From: Falsiroseomonas tokyonensis
Lineage (GTDB): Bacteria > Pseudomonadota > Alphaproteobacteria > Acetobacterales > Acetobacteraceae
DNA: 64,000 nucleotides
Assembly: GCF_019024325.1 (NCBI RefSeq)
Contig: NZ_JAFNJS010000001.1
Coordinates: 1,240,001 to 1,304,000 of the forward strand
Direction: 5' to 3'
The notes under the pieces were generated by a model. The model did not search any database, had not been told where the DNA came from, and saw only the letters and a list, made by a program, of their open reading frames with translations. The translations under genes and the position numbers were made by a program. Shown one piece after another: positions 7,755 to 16,435 of this stretch. The first letter of the stretch is position 1, and each line of letters starts with the position of its first letter.

Positions 7755-9757
7755 TGGACAATCTCGCCCAGGCGCTGATGGAGGGGCTGGCCCAGGCCAC
7801 CACCTTCGATGCGCTGGTCTTCATGATCTTCGGCACCGCCGTGGGCTATGTCTTCGGCATCCTGCCGGGGCTGCAATCCATCACGGCCATGTCGGTGTTC
7901 CTGCCGCTGACCTATTGGTGGACGCCGGCCCAGGCGATGTATTTCTTCGCCGGCATCATCGGCGCCGCCGGCAATGGCGGGGCCGTGACGGCCATCGTGC
8001 TGAACATCCCCGGCACGGCGCAGAATGCGGCGACGACGCTGGAGGGCTATCCGATGACGCGCGCCGGCCGCGCCGTCTTCGCGCTGAACCTTTCGGCCTC
8101 CGCCAGTTGGCTCGGCGCCGTCTTCGGCGTGGTGGTGCTGGTGGCGCTGGTGCCGGTCTTCCTGCCCTTCCTGCTTTCCTTCGGCCCGGCCGAGACCTTC
8201 TGGGTCGCGGTGTTCGGGTTGGTGACCATGGTGCTGGCGGTGGCGGGGTCGCCGGCCAAGGGGCTGGTCGCCATCGCCATCGGCGTCTTCCTCGCCATCA
8301 TCGGCATGGGCGGGCCCCGCCTGCCGGTGCCGCGCTTCACCTTCGGCAGCAGCTACCTGCTGGATGGGCTGGAGATCGTGGTGGTCATCATCGGCTTCCT
8401 CGTCGTCTCGGAATGCCTGTTGCAGGTGGCGGGCGTCTGGGCGCGGGGGCGGGAGTCCGGCATCGCCACCAATGCCGTGGCGCGGGTCGGCGATGACTGG
8501 AAGCAGCAGATGCGCGATGGCTGGAAGGCGCCCTTCCGCCATCCCGGCATCTTCCTGCGCTCCTCCGCGCTCGGCACCGCCGTAGGCGCGCTGCCCGGCG
8601 TGGGCGGCACGGTCGCGCAATTCCTGTCCTACAACCTGGCCGTCGCCACCACCAAGGATGCCAGCCAGATCGGCAAGGGGGCGGAGGACGCGCTGGTGGC
8701 GACGGAGGCCGCGACCAATTCCAAGGAAGGCGGCGCGCTGTTCCCCACCCTGCTCTTCGGCATCCCCGGCAATGCGGAGATGGCGCTGGTGCTGGCCGCC
8801 TGGCAGATCCATGGGCTGGAGCCGGGGCCGAGCTTCATGACCACCCATGGCGCGCTGGCCTGGGCGCTGGTCTTCGGCCTGCTGTTTTCCAACCTGGTCG
8901 CCAGCGTCGGCACCGCGGCGGCCAGCCCCTGGCTGGCGCGGCTGCCGGGCTTCGACATGGGCATCCTGGCGCCGGCGGTGCTCGTGGCGTCCCTGATGTC
9001 CGCCTATACGGTTCGCTCCAATTTCCTCGATCTCGGCCTGCTGCTCGGCATCGGCGTGTTTGGCGCCTTCCTGCGGCTCTATGGCTATTCGGTGATCGGC
9101 GTGGTCATCGGCTTCGTGCTGGGCGATGTCATCGAGCGGAATTTCTACACCGCGCTGCAAAGCTCGCTGGGTGACTACACCGTCTTCATTGGCTCCCCGG
9201 TGGCGGCCGGGCTGGCGGCGATCACCGCCATCGCGGCGCTGGTCTGCGGGGCCAAGGTGGTGCGCGGGCGGCGGGAGGCGGCGGATGCGGCGGGCTTCTC
9301 GCGCGGTGCCATCCTGTTTGGCGCGCTGATGCTGGTGGCGGCACTGGCGCTGCTGTGGCAGGCGATGGCGCCGGGCTGGCGCGGCGGCATCGTGGCGCCG
9401 GGCGTGCTGGGCCTCGCCGCGCTACTGCTGGCGCTGGTGCTGGTGCAGGCCTGGCGGGGGCGGGAGGCCACTTCGGGGCCGGAGGCCGCGGCCACGCTGC
9501 GCCTGGCCGCCCTGCTGGTGGCGGCGCTGGGCGTGGCGCTGTGGCTTGGTTTCCTCGCCGGCATGGCCGCCTTCCTGGCCGCCTTCTGGATCGGCGTGCA
9601 GCGCCGGTCGCCCGGCCGCGCCGTGGCGATGGTGGCGATCTTCGCCCTGGCCCTGCCGCTGGGCTTTTCCTGGCTGGTGGACAGCCCGCTCTGGCGCGGC
9701 GTGGTGGCGCCGCTGCTGCCGGGCGTGATGGGCGGGGAGGTGATGCCGGCGCCGTAG
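7754..9757 (+). CDS. TctA-TctB fusion: tripartite tricarboxylate transporter permease, 667 aa
   Basis: Inner-membrane permease of the TTT system. Residues 1 to about 500 are a TctA domain, with the paired motifs GILPGLQSITAMSVFLPLTY and GALPGVGGTVAQFLSY and the stretch TLLFGIPGNAEMALVL. From about residue 515 to the end there are four further hydrophobic segments separated by short basic loops, with the look of the small TctB subunit that is normally a separate protein of about 150 residues. No separate tctB lies nearby, so the fusion would complete the transporter together with the binding protein at 6067. ATG 7754 overlaps the upstream stop. It is the last gene of the operon. Confidence 0.85.
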   Translation: MDNLAQALMEGLAQATTFDALVFMIFGTAVGYVFGILPGLQSITAMSVFLPLTYWWTPAQAMYFFAGIIGAAGNGGAVTAIVLNIPGTAQNAATTLEGYPMTRAGRAVFALNLSASASWLGAVFGVVVLVALVPVFLPFLLSFGPAETFWVAVFGLVTMVLAVAGSPAKGLVAIAIGVFLAIIGMGGPRLPVPRFTFGSSYLLDGLEIVVVIIGFLVVSECLLQVAGVWARGRESGIATNAVARVGDDWKQQMRDGWKAPFRHPGIFLRSSALGTAVGALPGVGGTVAQFLSYNLAVATTKDASQIGKGAEDALVATEAATNSKEGGALFPTLLFGIPGNAEMALVLAAWQIHGLEPGPSFMTTHGALAWALVFGLLFSNLVASVGTAAASPWLARLPGFDMGILAPAVLVASLMSAYTVRSNFLDLGLLLGIGVFGAFLRLYGYSVIGVVIGFVLGDVIERNFYTALQSSLGDYTVFIGSPVAAGLAAITAIAALVCGAKVVRGRREAADAAGFSRGAILFGALMLVAALALLWQAMAPGWRGGIVAPGVLGLAALLLALVLVQAWRGREATSGPEAAATLRLAALLVAALGVALWLGFLAGMAAFLAAFWIGVQRRSPGRAVAMVAIFALALPLGFSWLVDSPLWRGVVAPLLPGVMGGEVMPAP

Positions 9758-10079
9758 AGCACGATCCCTCCCCTTGGACGGATCTGGTGCTCAGGAAGCT
9801 ATTGCTATGGCGCCGGATCGCCCCTGCGGTGCTCAGTCGCGACCTCAGGCCTTGGCCGCCTCCTGCCAGGACATGTGCTGCGTCGAGCCGCGAGCGCGCA
9901 CATCTGTCCTTATCTGCAGCAATCAGCACATAGGGCCGATGAGCCGCGCCTGACCAACGCGAAAGCCCATCCATCGCCGCGCGTCCGACTTCCTCCTTCG
10001 CGACACAGATGCCGGCATTCCCCATCACGAGAAGAATGTCGGCGATCGGGCCGCTACCAGGTCCCCGGACGCGTCGGCA
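9758..10079. other. Gene-free stretch between TTT operon and recombinase remnant
   Basis: About 320 bases with no convincing gene. The minus-strand frame of the recombinase remnant stays open through it, but after position 10080 it no longer resembles a recombinase and eventually runs antisense through the permease gene. I could not identify the residues it encodes. Confidence 0.5.
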
Positions 10080-10433
10080 CTGTTTGACGGACACGAAGGT
10101 CACGCCATATGCGCCCATCACCTCCGCCAGCTTGGCGAAATCCATCCGTGAGCGGGACGGACGGTCGATCTTGTAGACCACGATCACATCGACCAGGCCG
10201 GCCTGGATAGCGCGCAGCAGGCGCTGCAGTGCCGGCCCCTTCAGCGTGCCGCCGGAGAAGCCGCCATCGTCGTAGCGGTCGCGCACCAGCATCCACCCCT
10301 CGGCGCGCTGGCTGGTGATGTAGGCCTCGCAGGCGTCGCGCTGCGCGTCGAGGGTATTGAACTCCTTCTCCAGCCCCTCGTCCGTGGACTTCCGCTTGTA
10401 GACGGCGCAGCGCAGCTTCGTCGTCGCAGGCAT
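10080..10433 (-). pseudogene. Serine recombinase, N-terminal resolvase domain only (truncated)
   Basis: The first 118 codons are a clear resolvase/invertase catalytic domain of the large serine recombinase family. They hold the nucleophile Ser in AVYKRKSTDEGL, then FNTLDAQRDACEAYI, RYDDGGFSGG, LLRAIQAGLVDVIVVYK and the IDRPSRSRMDFAKL helix. At FVSVKQ the similarity stops abruptly: the usual QFNTTT-SMGRL-NVLLSFAQFERE continuation, the recombinase domain and the zinc ribbon are absent. In an intact protein the domain would be followed by about 350 more residues. It is a truncated remnant of a mobile element integrase and marks the left side of the accessory region. Confidence 0.75.
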
Positions 10434-11146
10434 GGCCGGCTCTCCACTGGCACCACGCTGGATGACGAGCTGGTCCTGTTCAGCCGGCAGTCTTCATGCT
10501 GCCGCTGCGCGCGATGGTCGCACTGAACCTCAGCCAGCGCATCGCCGGCCAGACCGTATGGCTGGAACTGGTCAGCATCACGCCAGAAACAGGCGTGCCC
10601 AAGGGGGCGGCCAATGTGCGGGAGGACACCGGTGGTGACGTGCTGGCCTCCGGTACCACAATGCAGTGGAACCGCCCGGTGAAGAGCTGGAACGCCGGTG
10701 CGGTGATGGTCGACGCCTAGCTGAACCGGCGGCAGACGATCCGGGTCGGAGAAGGCGTGGTCTAAGCGCAGTTGGGGATCGAGGGCTTCGACGGGCGAAT
10801 CGACCTCGAGGCATTGCGGCTCGTCGGGTTGCCGGAGGCCTCGCGGACCGTCCTATACGCCTGTCCCGCGGTGCCGGTGAGGACGCGGAGTCTGGCGCTG
10901 GAGACCAACTGGAAACTGCCAAGCCAGACTGCTGGGGCGCGTGCTGCTGCGGCTAGAATCGCCAAACAGGGCAGTCCACTTCAATCAGGCCGAAAGGGCT
11001 TGCCCCATTGTGCGGCGGCGATGCACGACGGCTGACCAGACGTTCCTGCAACAATGCAGGCGGCAGGAGGACCGGCGAGGCATGGCGAGCCGACGATCCC
11101 GGCGCAAGCAACCCGCTTCCGCCCCTTAGCCAGAAAGGCGATCACC
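10434..11146 (+). other. Unassigned stretch; possible decayed gene at 10496-11035
   Basis: About 710 bases with no intact gene. One plus-strand frame from 10496 to 11035 has protein-like composition (NLSQRIAGQTVWLELVSITP, then SGTTMQWNRPVKSWNAGAV, then LGIEGFDGRIDLEALRLVG), but it is interrupted by stops at 10718 and 10763. It could be a broken gene belonging to the same mobile element as the recombinase fragment. I do not recognise the family. Confidence 0.35.
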
Positions 11147-11686
11147 ATGAACATTCGTAAGCCTCTCCATCGCGCCGCCCTGCTCATGGGCTTCGCCATC
11201 AGCGCAACCCTGGCCGGCACCGCGGCCCATGCGCAGCATCGCAACTGCATCGACACCCTGGCCGGTCTGGGAGACGCGTCGCGCTTCGTCGGCGTCGTGA
11301 ACCGCAGCCATCTGGTCGCGGATTTCCGCGAGGTCGGGCCCTTCACCTTCTTCGTGCCGACCAATGCGGCCGTCGCCGCCGTCACGCCCGGCCTGGTGAA
11401 CATCCTGTTCCCAGCGGGTGCCGGTGGCGAATCCAGCGCCGACCCTGTCCTGGCGCCCGCCGCCGTCAACGCGCATATCCTCGACGGACGCTACACGTCG
11501 GCGGCGCTTGAGCCAGGTATGACGATGCCTGCCCGCACCCGCGCGGGCAACACGATCCAGGTGTCGAACGTCGATGGCAAGGTGACGCTGCGCACCGGCA
11601 ATGGTGTTGTCGCCACGGTGCTGCGAGGGGACATCCCCTGCTCCAACGGCGTGATCCACATCATCGACCAGTCTCTGGTCCGCTGA
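11147..11686 (+). CDS. Secreted fasciclin-domain protein, 179 aa
   Basis: Exported single-domain fasciclin (FAS1) protein. A Sec signal peptide (LLMGFAISATLAGTAAHAQ) precedes the domain, which shows both conserved regions: the H1-like GPFTFFVPTNAAVAAV near residue 68 and the H2-like NGVIHIIDQSL at the very C-terminus. Between them is an AVNAHILDGRYTS strand. FAS1 domains mediate adhesion or matrix interactions in some bacteria; the role here is inferred. ATG 11147 is chosen because the signal peptide begins there. It converges on the response-regulator gene at 11735, with a hairpin in between. Confidence 0.85.
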   Translation: MNIRKPLHRAALLMGFAISATLAGTAAHAQHRNCIDTLAGLGDASRFVGVVNRSHLVADFREVGPFTFFVPTNAAVAAVTPGLVNILFPAGAGGESSADPVLAPAAVNAHILDGRYTSAALEPGMTMPARTRAGNTIQVSNVDGKVTLRTGNGVVATVLRGDIPCSNGVIHIIDQSLVR

Positions 11687-11699
11687 GCCACCGCCTTAC

Positions 11700-11727
11700 C
11701 GCCACGCGGTCGCAGGGCCGCGTGGCG
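11700..11727. terminator. Bidirectional terminator hairpin
   Basis: A perfect 10-bp stem (CGCCACGCGG at 11700-11709, complement at 11718-11727) with an 8-base loop lies in the 48-base gap between the convergent fasciclin and response-regulator stop codons. There is no T-run. Confidence 0.65.
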
Positions 11728-11734
11728 TGCCGGC

Positions 11735-12346
11735 CTAGGGTGGCGCGTTCAGCAGCGCCGCCAAGCGCACCAACTCGGCGAGCGAGCGCGCGCCCATCTT
11801 CTGCATCGCGGCGCGGCGGTGGATCTTCACCGTGATCTCGCTGAGCCCCAGCTCCCACGCCGCCTGCTTGTTCATGCGCCCGGCCGTGACGAGTGCCATG
11901 ACCTCGCGCTCCCGCACCGAAAGCGTTTCGAAGCGGGCGCGCAGGTCGGCACTGCTGCTGGCCGCGGCGCGCCGCGCCTGGTCGCGCTCCAACGCGTTGG
12001 CGACGGCATCGAGCATCTCCTGATCGCGGAACGGCTTGACCAGGAAGTCCACCACGCCCGCCTTCATCGCCCGTACCGACATCGGAATGTCGCCATGGCC
12101 CGTGATGACAATGGTGGGCAGCACGATCCCAAGCTCCTCCAGCCGGCCGTGCAGTTCGAGCCCATCCATGTCGGGCAGCCGCACATCGAGGATGAGGCAG
12201 CCCGGCCTGTCCGGTCGTGCCCTGCCAAGGAAGTCGCCCACCGACGAATGCGCCTCCGATGCCAGCGCAGCCGAGCGGAACAGGCGCACCAGCGCCTCGC
12301 GGAGCGGGGCGTCATCTTCCACGATATGGATTAGCGGCTCGTTCAC
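11735..12346 (-). CDS. FixJ-type response regulator (receiver + LuxR HTH), 203 aa
   Basis: Cytoplasmic transcription regulator controlled by phosphorylation. The receiver occupies about residues 1-120, with the acidic pair in IHIVEDDAPL, the phosphoacceptor Asp in LILDVRLPDMDG, Thr in VITGHGD and Lys in FLVKPF. A LuxR-type helix-turn-helix follows (LSVREREVMALV, MNKQAAWELGLSEITVKIHR). The start is a GTG at 12346 that overlaps the stop of the kinase gene upstream (GTGA), so the two are translationally coupled and form a cognate pair. It is the last gene of a four-gene kinase-receiver-kinase-regulator operon. Targets are unknown. Confidence 0.9.
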   Translation of the reverse strand: MNEPLIHIVEDDAPLREALVRLFRSAALASEAHSSVGDFLGRARPDRPGCLILDVRLPDMDGLELHGRLEELGIVLPTIVITGHGDIPMSVRAMKAGVVDFLVKPFRDQEMLDAVANALERDQARRAAASSSADLRARFETLSVREREVMALVTAGRMNKQAAWELGLSEITVKIHRRAAMQKMGARSLAELVRLAALLNAPP

Positions 12347-13533
12347 GGCGCGGCCGGTAGCAGTACATGGAAGCACGCACCGCTCCCAGGCGCGCCGCTC
12401 ACCCAGATTCGTCCGCCCTGCGCCTCGGCAGCAGTGCGGCAAATGGCGAGGCCGAGGCCGATGCCGTCCGTGCGGGTTGAGTAAAAGGGCTCGAAGACAC
12501 GCAGCAGTCGGTCGGGCGGAATGCCTGCGCCACTGTCCGCCACCTCGATGAGCACGCCGGCGGCATGCGGCCTTGCTCGCAGGGCGATCTCGCGCAGCCC
12601 GTCATGCGCCACAAGCGCCTGCGCGGCGTTGAGCAGCAGATTCGTCAGGATCTGCTGCACCTGGACCGGGTCGGCCAGCAACCGAGGCGTGTCGGCCATG
12701 ACCTCCAACCGCAGCGTCGCCTCCGCGAGGCGCAGTTCGCGCTGGACGAACTGCGCGGCATCCCGGATCGCGTGATGCGGGTCGAGCGCCACCGGCCTTG
12801 GCGGAGCGTTGCTCAGCAGCGCGCGGGTTCGGTCGACGACGTCACGCGCCCGCAGCGCATCGCCGATGGCCGCGACGATCGCGGCTTCGGCCTCGACGGT
12901 GTCGGGGTTCGGCCGGCGCAGCCAGCGCAGCGCGGCTTCGGCATTGGTGACGACGGCGGCGAGAGGGTTGTTCACCTCATGCGCAATCGCGGCGGTGACG
13001 AGGCCCATGGCGGAGGCGCGCAAGGCACGATCGACAGCGCGCTCCGCCTCGGTCAGGCGCATCTGGTCCGCCTTGTAGCCGGTGATGTCCACGACGCAGA
13101 CGAAGAGCCTGGCGAGGCCCTCCGGATCCTGCGGCAGCCTTGCCATGACCAGGCAGTCGCGGAGGCTGCCATCCAGCCGCCGCACGCGGCTCTCGAAACG
13201 ATAGAACCGGTCGCCCCGCGCCAGCGCCGCGAACCAGCGGGCGAAGGTCTGCGCCGAATTGGGCACCACCTCCGCGAGCGAGCCGATCAGCATTCGCTTG
13301 TCCGGCATGCCCATCAGCTCGAGCGTGAAGTTGTTCACGTCCGTCACCTGCACGGTGGCGTGCAGCCTGGCGAGTTCCCCGGGTGCGGTGGCGAGATGCT
13401 GCACAGGGTCGATACCGGCCGCGCGCAGGGCGAGAATGGCCTGTCCGACCGCACGCCAATCCTCCGTCCAGACGGAGATGCCTAGACCGTGAAAGGCATC
13501 TGTCAGCGTGGATGCGGGGGAGAGTTGCTCCAT
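12343..13533 (-). CDS. Cytoplasmic sensor histidine kinase, 396 aa
   Basis: Soluble kinase with no membrane segment. Its N-terminal part of about 90 residues (GISVWTEDWRAVGQAILAL, then VTDVNNFTLELMG) is shared with the kinase encoded at 13913-15406. A PAS-like region follows, ending in VVDITGYKADQ. The phosphoacceptor His is in AIAHEVNNPLAAVV near residue 205, then come the N-box NLLLNAAQALV and the G boxes DSGAGIP and GIGLGLAICR. It starts at ATG 13533, four bases after the stand-alone receiver gene, and its end overlaps the FixJ-type regulator, its probable partner. Lacking a membrane anchor, it should sense an internal signal or protein. Confidence 0.88.
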   Translation of the reverse strand: MEQLSPASTLTDAFHGLGISVWTEDWRAVGQAILALRAAGIDPVQHLATAPGELARLHATVQVTDVNNFTLELMGMPDKRMLIGSLAEVVPNSAQTFARWFAALARGDRFYRFESRVRRLDGSLRDCLVMARLPQDPEGLARLFVCVVDITGYKADQMRLTEAERAVDRALRASAMGLVTAAIAHEVNNPLAAVVTNAEAALRWLRRPNPDTVEAEAAIVAAIGDALRARDVVDRTRALLSNAPPRPVALDPHHAIRDAAQFVQRELRLAEATLRLEVMADTPRLLADPVQVQQILTNLLLNAAQALVAHDGLREIALRARPHAAGVLIEVADSGAGIPPDRLLRVFEPFYSTRTDGIGLGLAICRTAAEAQGGRIWVSGAPGSGACFHVLLPAAP

Positions 13534-13537
13534 CGCG

Positions 13538-13909
13538 CTACTTCCGCTCGCCAAGCGCTTCGGCCAACCAATGCAGGATCGCCGCAGTCTCAAAGGGCTT
13601 GCTCAGGAAGCAGAGCGCCCCATCGGCCATCGCCTGCCGGCGGATCGCCTCCTCCGGGAAGGCAGTGATCACAATGACGGGCAGGCCTGGCATGGTGCGA
13701 CGGATCTCCCGTTGCAGGTCGAGACCGTTCATCCCGGGCATCTGGATGTCCGTCAACACACAGTCCGGTGGCCGGAGCGTCGCCTCGGCGAGGAAGGAGA
13801 AGGCGTCGGCGAAGAGCCGCACCTCGTGGCCCATGGAGCGCAGGAGGCTGCGCAGCGCGACGCGGATTGCCTCGTCATCGTCCACCACGGCGATGATGCC
13901 TGGTACCAT
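13538..13909 (-). CDS. Single-domain response regulator (receiver only), 123 aa
   Basis: A stand-alone CheY-like receiver with no output domain. The acidic pocket (IIAVVDDDEAIR), phosphoacceptor Asp (CVLTDIQMPGMNG), Thr (VIVITAF) and Lys (CFLSKPF) are all present. It sits between two paralogous kinase genes, four bases from each, so it is co-translated with both. It may carry phosphate between them, act as a sink, or bind another protein; the sequence cannot decide. Confidence 0.88.
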   Translation of the reverse strand: MVPGIIAVVDDDEAIRVALRSLLRSMGHEVRLFADAFSFLAEATLRPPDCVLTDIQMPGMNGLDLQREIRRTMPGLPVIVITAFPEEAIRRQAMADGALCFLSKPFETAAILHWLAEALGERK

Positions 13910-13912
13910 CGC

Positions 13913-15406
13913 CTAGAGCCCCGCCGCCGGCAGGGTGACGTGGAAGGTGGAACCTTCGCCCAGAGTGCTCTCCGCCCAGAGCCGCCCGCCATGCGCCTCG
14001 ACGCAGTTGCGGCAGATGGCGAGGCCCATGCCCATGCCGCCGGCGCGGGTGGAGTGGAAGGGCTGGAAGATCCGCGCCAGCTGCTCGGGCGCGATGCCAA
14101 CGCCGCGATCGCGCACCGCCACCTGCACATCCTGGCCGACATGCCGCAGCGTCAGCGTGAGATCCCGTGGCGCAGGCGTCTCCGCCATGGCATGCGCGCC
14201 GTTGAGCAGCAGGTTCACCAGCACCTGCTGGATTTGGATCTGGTCCGCCACGACCTTCGGCAGGTCCGAATCGGCATCGAAATGCATCGAGACACCATGG
14301 CCGCGCAATTCGCGCTCGACGATCATGATCGCGTCGCGCGCGGCCTCGGTCAGGTCCAGATGCCGATGCTGACGCGGCGTGTTGCTGAGGAAGGCGCGGG
14401 TGCGCGCCACCACGTCGCGTGCGCGCGTTGCGTCATTCACCACGCGGGCGATCGCGGCCTCGGCTTCGGCCAGATCGGGTATCGGCCGGTGCATCCAGCG
14501 CAGGCAGGCCTCGGCGTTCACGACGATGGCCGCGAGCGGCGAGTTCACCTCATGCGCGAGCGAGGCGGTGAGCGTGCCGACGGTGATGACGCGCGAGGCG
14601 CGCGCGAGTTCGGTCTCCGCCGCCACCAGGCGCGCATGTGCGGCCTTATAGTCGGTGATGTCGATCGCCGTCACCACGATGTGTGCGAAGCCGTCCAGCG
14701 ACTTCGGCAGCTCCGCCATGAAGATCGTGTCGATCACGCTGCCGTCGGGGCGGGTGATGTGCGCTTCGGAGCGGAACACCGACTCGCCGTTCGCGAGGGC
14801 CACCAGCCATTGTACGAAGGTCTGGTCGGTGTCCGGTAGGATGCGATCGAGCGGACCGATGAAATCCTCGGGCCCTCTGGCGCCCATCATCTGCACCGTG
14901 AACGCGTTGACATTGCGGATGATGACCTTGCGGCGCAGCGTGCGCGCCTGTTCGGGATGCGCGGTGAAATGCGCCTGAATGTCGTGGATGCCCTGCTGCT
15001 TGAGGGCGAGGACGGCCTGGCTGGCGGCGGTCCAATCCTCCTCCCACAGCGAGACGCCGGCGCGTTCAAAAATGGCATACGCGCGCGCCTCGCCGCGCTG
15101 CAGGCGGTCCAGCAGGCGTAGGACGAGCATGAAGACGGCGAGCAGTGCCAGCCCGGCCAATGCCAGGGCCAACCAGCGCCAGGACGCCCCGGCACCGCCT
15201 GGCCCCGGCAGCGCCAGGATCGACGTGCCGCCGGCAAATGCCGCCGCTAGAACCAGCGCCGCAGCTTGGAAGTAGTGCCGCGACCCTCGGAGGGCCGTGG
15301 TGGGCATGCCCGATGCCCAGGGCGGCAGCTTCCCATTGACGTTGCGGGGCACCCGCAAGGCCTCCGGCGACTGTTGCGAGGGCCACAGGGAAAAGGCCTG
15401 CTTCAT
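13913..15406 (-). CDS. Membrane-bound PAS sensor histidine kinase, 497 aa
   Basis: First gene of the four-gene signalling operon. Two membrane segments (AAALVLAAAFAGGTSILAL and the stretch LALALAGLALLAVFMLVLRL) lie at about residues 48-65 and 77-98, with almost no periplasmic loop. The WEEDW-type module (GVSLWEEDWTAASQAVLAL, then IIRNVNAFTVQMMGA) and a PAS region ending VTAIDITDYKAAH follow. The His is in SLAHEVNSPLAAIVV, the N-box is NLLLNGAHAMA and the G box is GMGMGLAICRN. It is paralogous to the kinase at 12343 over the whole cytoplasmic part. Start ATG 15406 gives a cytoplasmic tail of about 45 residues; a longer frame upstream does not look coding. Confidence 0.88.
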   Translation of the reverse strand: MKQAFSLWPSQQSPEALRVPRNVNGKLPPWASGMPTTALRGSRHYFQAAALVLAAAFAGGTSILALPGPGGAGASWRWLALALAGLALLAVFMLVLRLLDRLQRGEARAYAIFERAGVSLWEEDWTAASQAVLALKQQGIHDIQAHFTAHPEQARTLRRKVIIRNVNAFTVQMMGARGPEDFIGPLDRILPDTDQTFVQWLVALANGESVFRSEAHITRPDGSVIDTIFMAELPKSLDGFAHIVVTAIDITDYKAAHARLVAAETELARASRVITVGTLTASLAHEVNSPLAAIVVNAEACLRWMHRPIPDLAEAEAAIARVVNDATRARDVVARTRAFLSNTPRQHRHLDLTEAARDAIMIVERELRGHGVSMHFDADSDLPKVVADQIQIQQVLVNLLLNGAHAMAETPAPRDLTLTLRHVGQDVQVAVRDRGVGIAPEQLARIFQPFHSTRAGGMGMGLAICRNCVEAHGGRLWAESTLGEGSTFHVTLPAAGL

Positions 15407-15658
15407 GATCCCGTCGGCGCCCGTCCGGGCGCCCCAGTCCTTGTCACCAGCGCATACCTCCCCACGCCCGCCTGCCGTCAAGCCTAGAGGCACGAGGCCG
15501 GACAACATAGCCCGCGGTGCGTGAGCAAGGCGCCTTCAAGGGCCTTCCGGCCTCATACCTTCGTATAGGCGACACGCCCTGCATGGTCGCAGGACATTGT
15601 GTGGGGCCCTGCGGCGCCGGCGGAGCCTCGCCCGGCGCCCGATGCGGCGAAATGACGT

Positions 15659-16243
15659 CTAGTCGGGCCTCGAATGATGGCGGCGCCAGGCGCTGGGGCT
15701 GGTTCCGGTCGCCCGCCGGAACACGCGGGAGAGGTGAGCTTGGTCGCACATGCCGCAATCCAACGCGATCTGCGCCAGAGGCACATCGCTGTGCAGCAGT
15801 TGCAGCTGGGCGTGCTGTACACGCAGGCGCAGAAGGTATTCGTGCGGCGTGTCGCCGAAGCTGGCCTTGAAGGCACGCGCGAAATAGCTGGCGCTCAGGC
15901 GAACCAGGGCTGCGAGATGCTCGACACGGATCGGCTCCTGCAGGTTCGCCTCGATATGTGCGATGACGCGGCTTTCTTGCCATGGCGCGAGGCGGCCGGT
16001 GCGTCGTTTTGCCGCCGGCGCCGCTGGCCGGCGCAGCATGGCGGAGGCGCGCGCCAGAAGGCCGCGCACCGCATCGGCGTTGTGCGGCAGGGCGCGGTCC
16101 GCCTCATCCAGCAGCTGCGCCAGGGCGGCCGCCACCATGGCGTTCGGGAGGGTGGGCGCCATCCGCGCCGGAACGGCGCCAAAGGGGGTGCGATCTTGCA
16201 GACTGGACATCGTCGTCTCCTTCTCGTTGCCGGCGTCCGACAC
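15659..16243 (-). CDS. AraC-family transcriptional regulator, 194 aa
   Basis: A short regulator whose C-terminal 100 residues are an AraC-type double helix-turn-helix: HIEANLQEPIRVEHLAALV, SASYFARAFKASFGDTPHEYLL and the second helix pair VPLAQIALDCGMCDQAHLSRVF. The first 90 residues are Ala-rich and do not resemble the usual cupin sensor, so ligand control is unclear. It is divergent from the STAND regulator gene at 16436 across about 190 bases, so it may control that promoter and its own. An alternative start is the in-frame ATG at 16210. Confidence 0.85.
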   Translation of the reverse strand: MSDAGNEKETTMSSLQDRTPFGAVPARMAPTLPNAMVAAALAQLLDEADRALPHNADAVRGLLARASAMLRRPAAPAAKRRTGRLAPWQESRVIAHIEANLQEPIRVEHLAALVRLSASYFARAFKASFGDTPHEYLLRLRVQHAQLQLLHSDVPLAQIALDCGMCDQAHLSRVFRRATGTSPSAWRRHHSRPD

Positions 16244-16435
16244 AGGCCCGGTATTGCCGGGATGCGTTCGCGCTTCGAGGCAGAGCTTCTCTCAATGGAA
16301 CGGGGAGGCGTGTGTGAAGCTGTGTGAAGAATCGCTTAGCGCCGGCTTCCCGCCGATCGGCCCGATGGGAAGCTTCAGGTTCCAGTCGACAGGAAATGAT
16401 TCGCATCGCCGAATAGCGCAGCGCCGGGCGTGATC

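Noticed and set aside
9222-10080. Continuation of the recombinase reading frame leftward into the permease gene
   Set aside because: After FVSVKQ there is no recombinase similarity and the frame becomes Pro/Arg/Ala-rich antisense of TctA-TctB; the lack of a stop is a GC effect.
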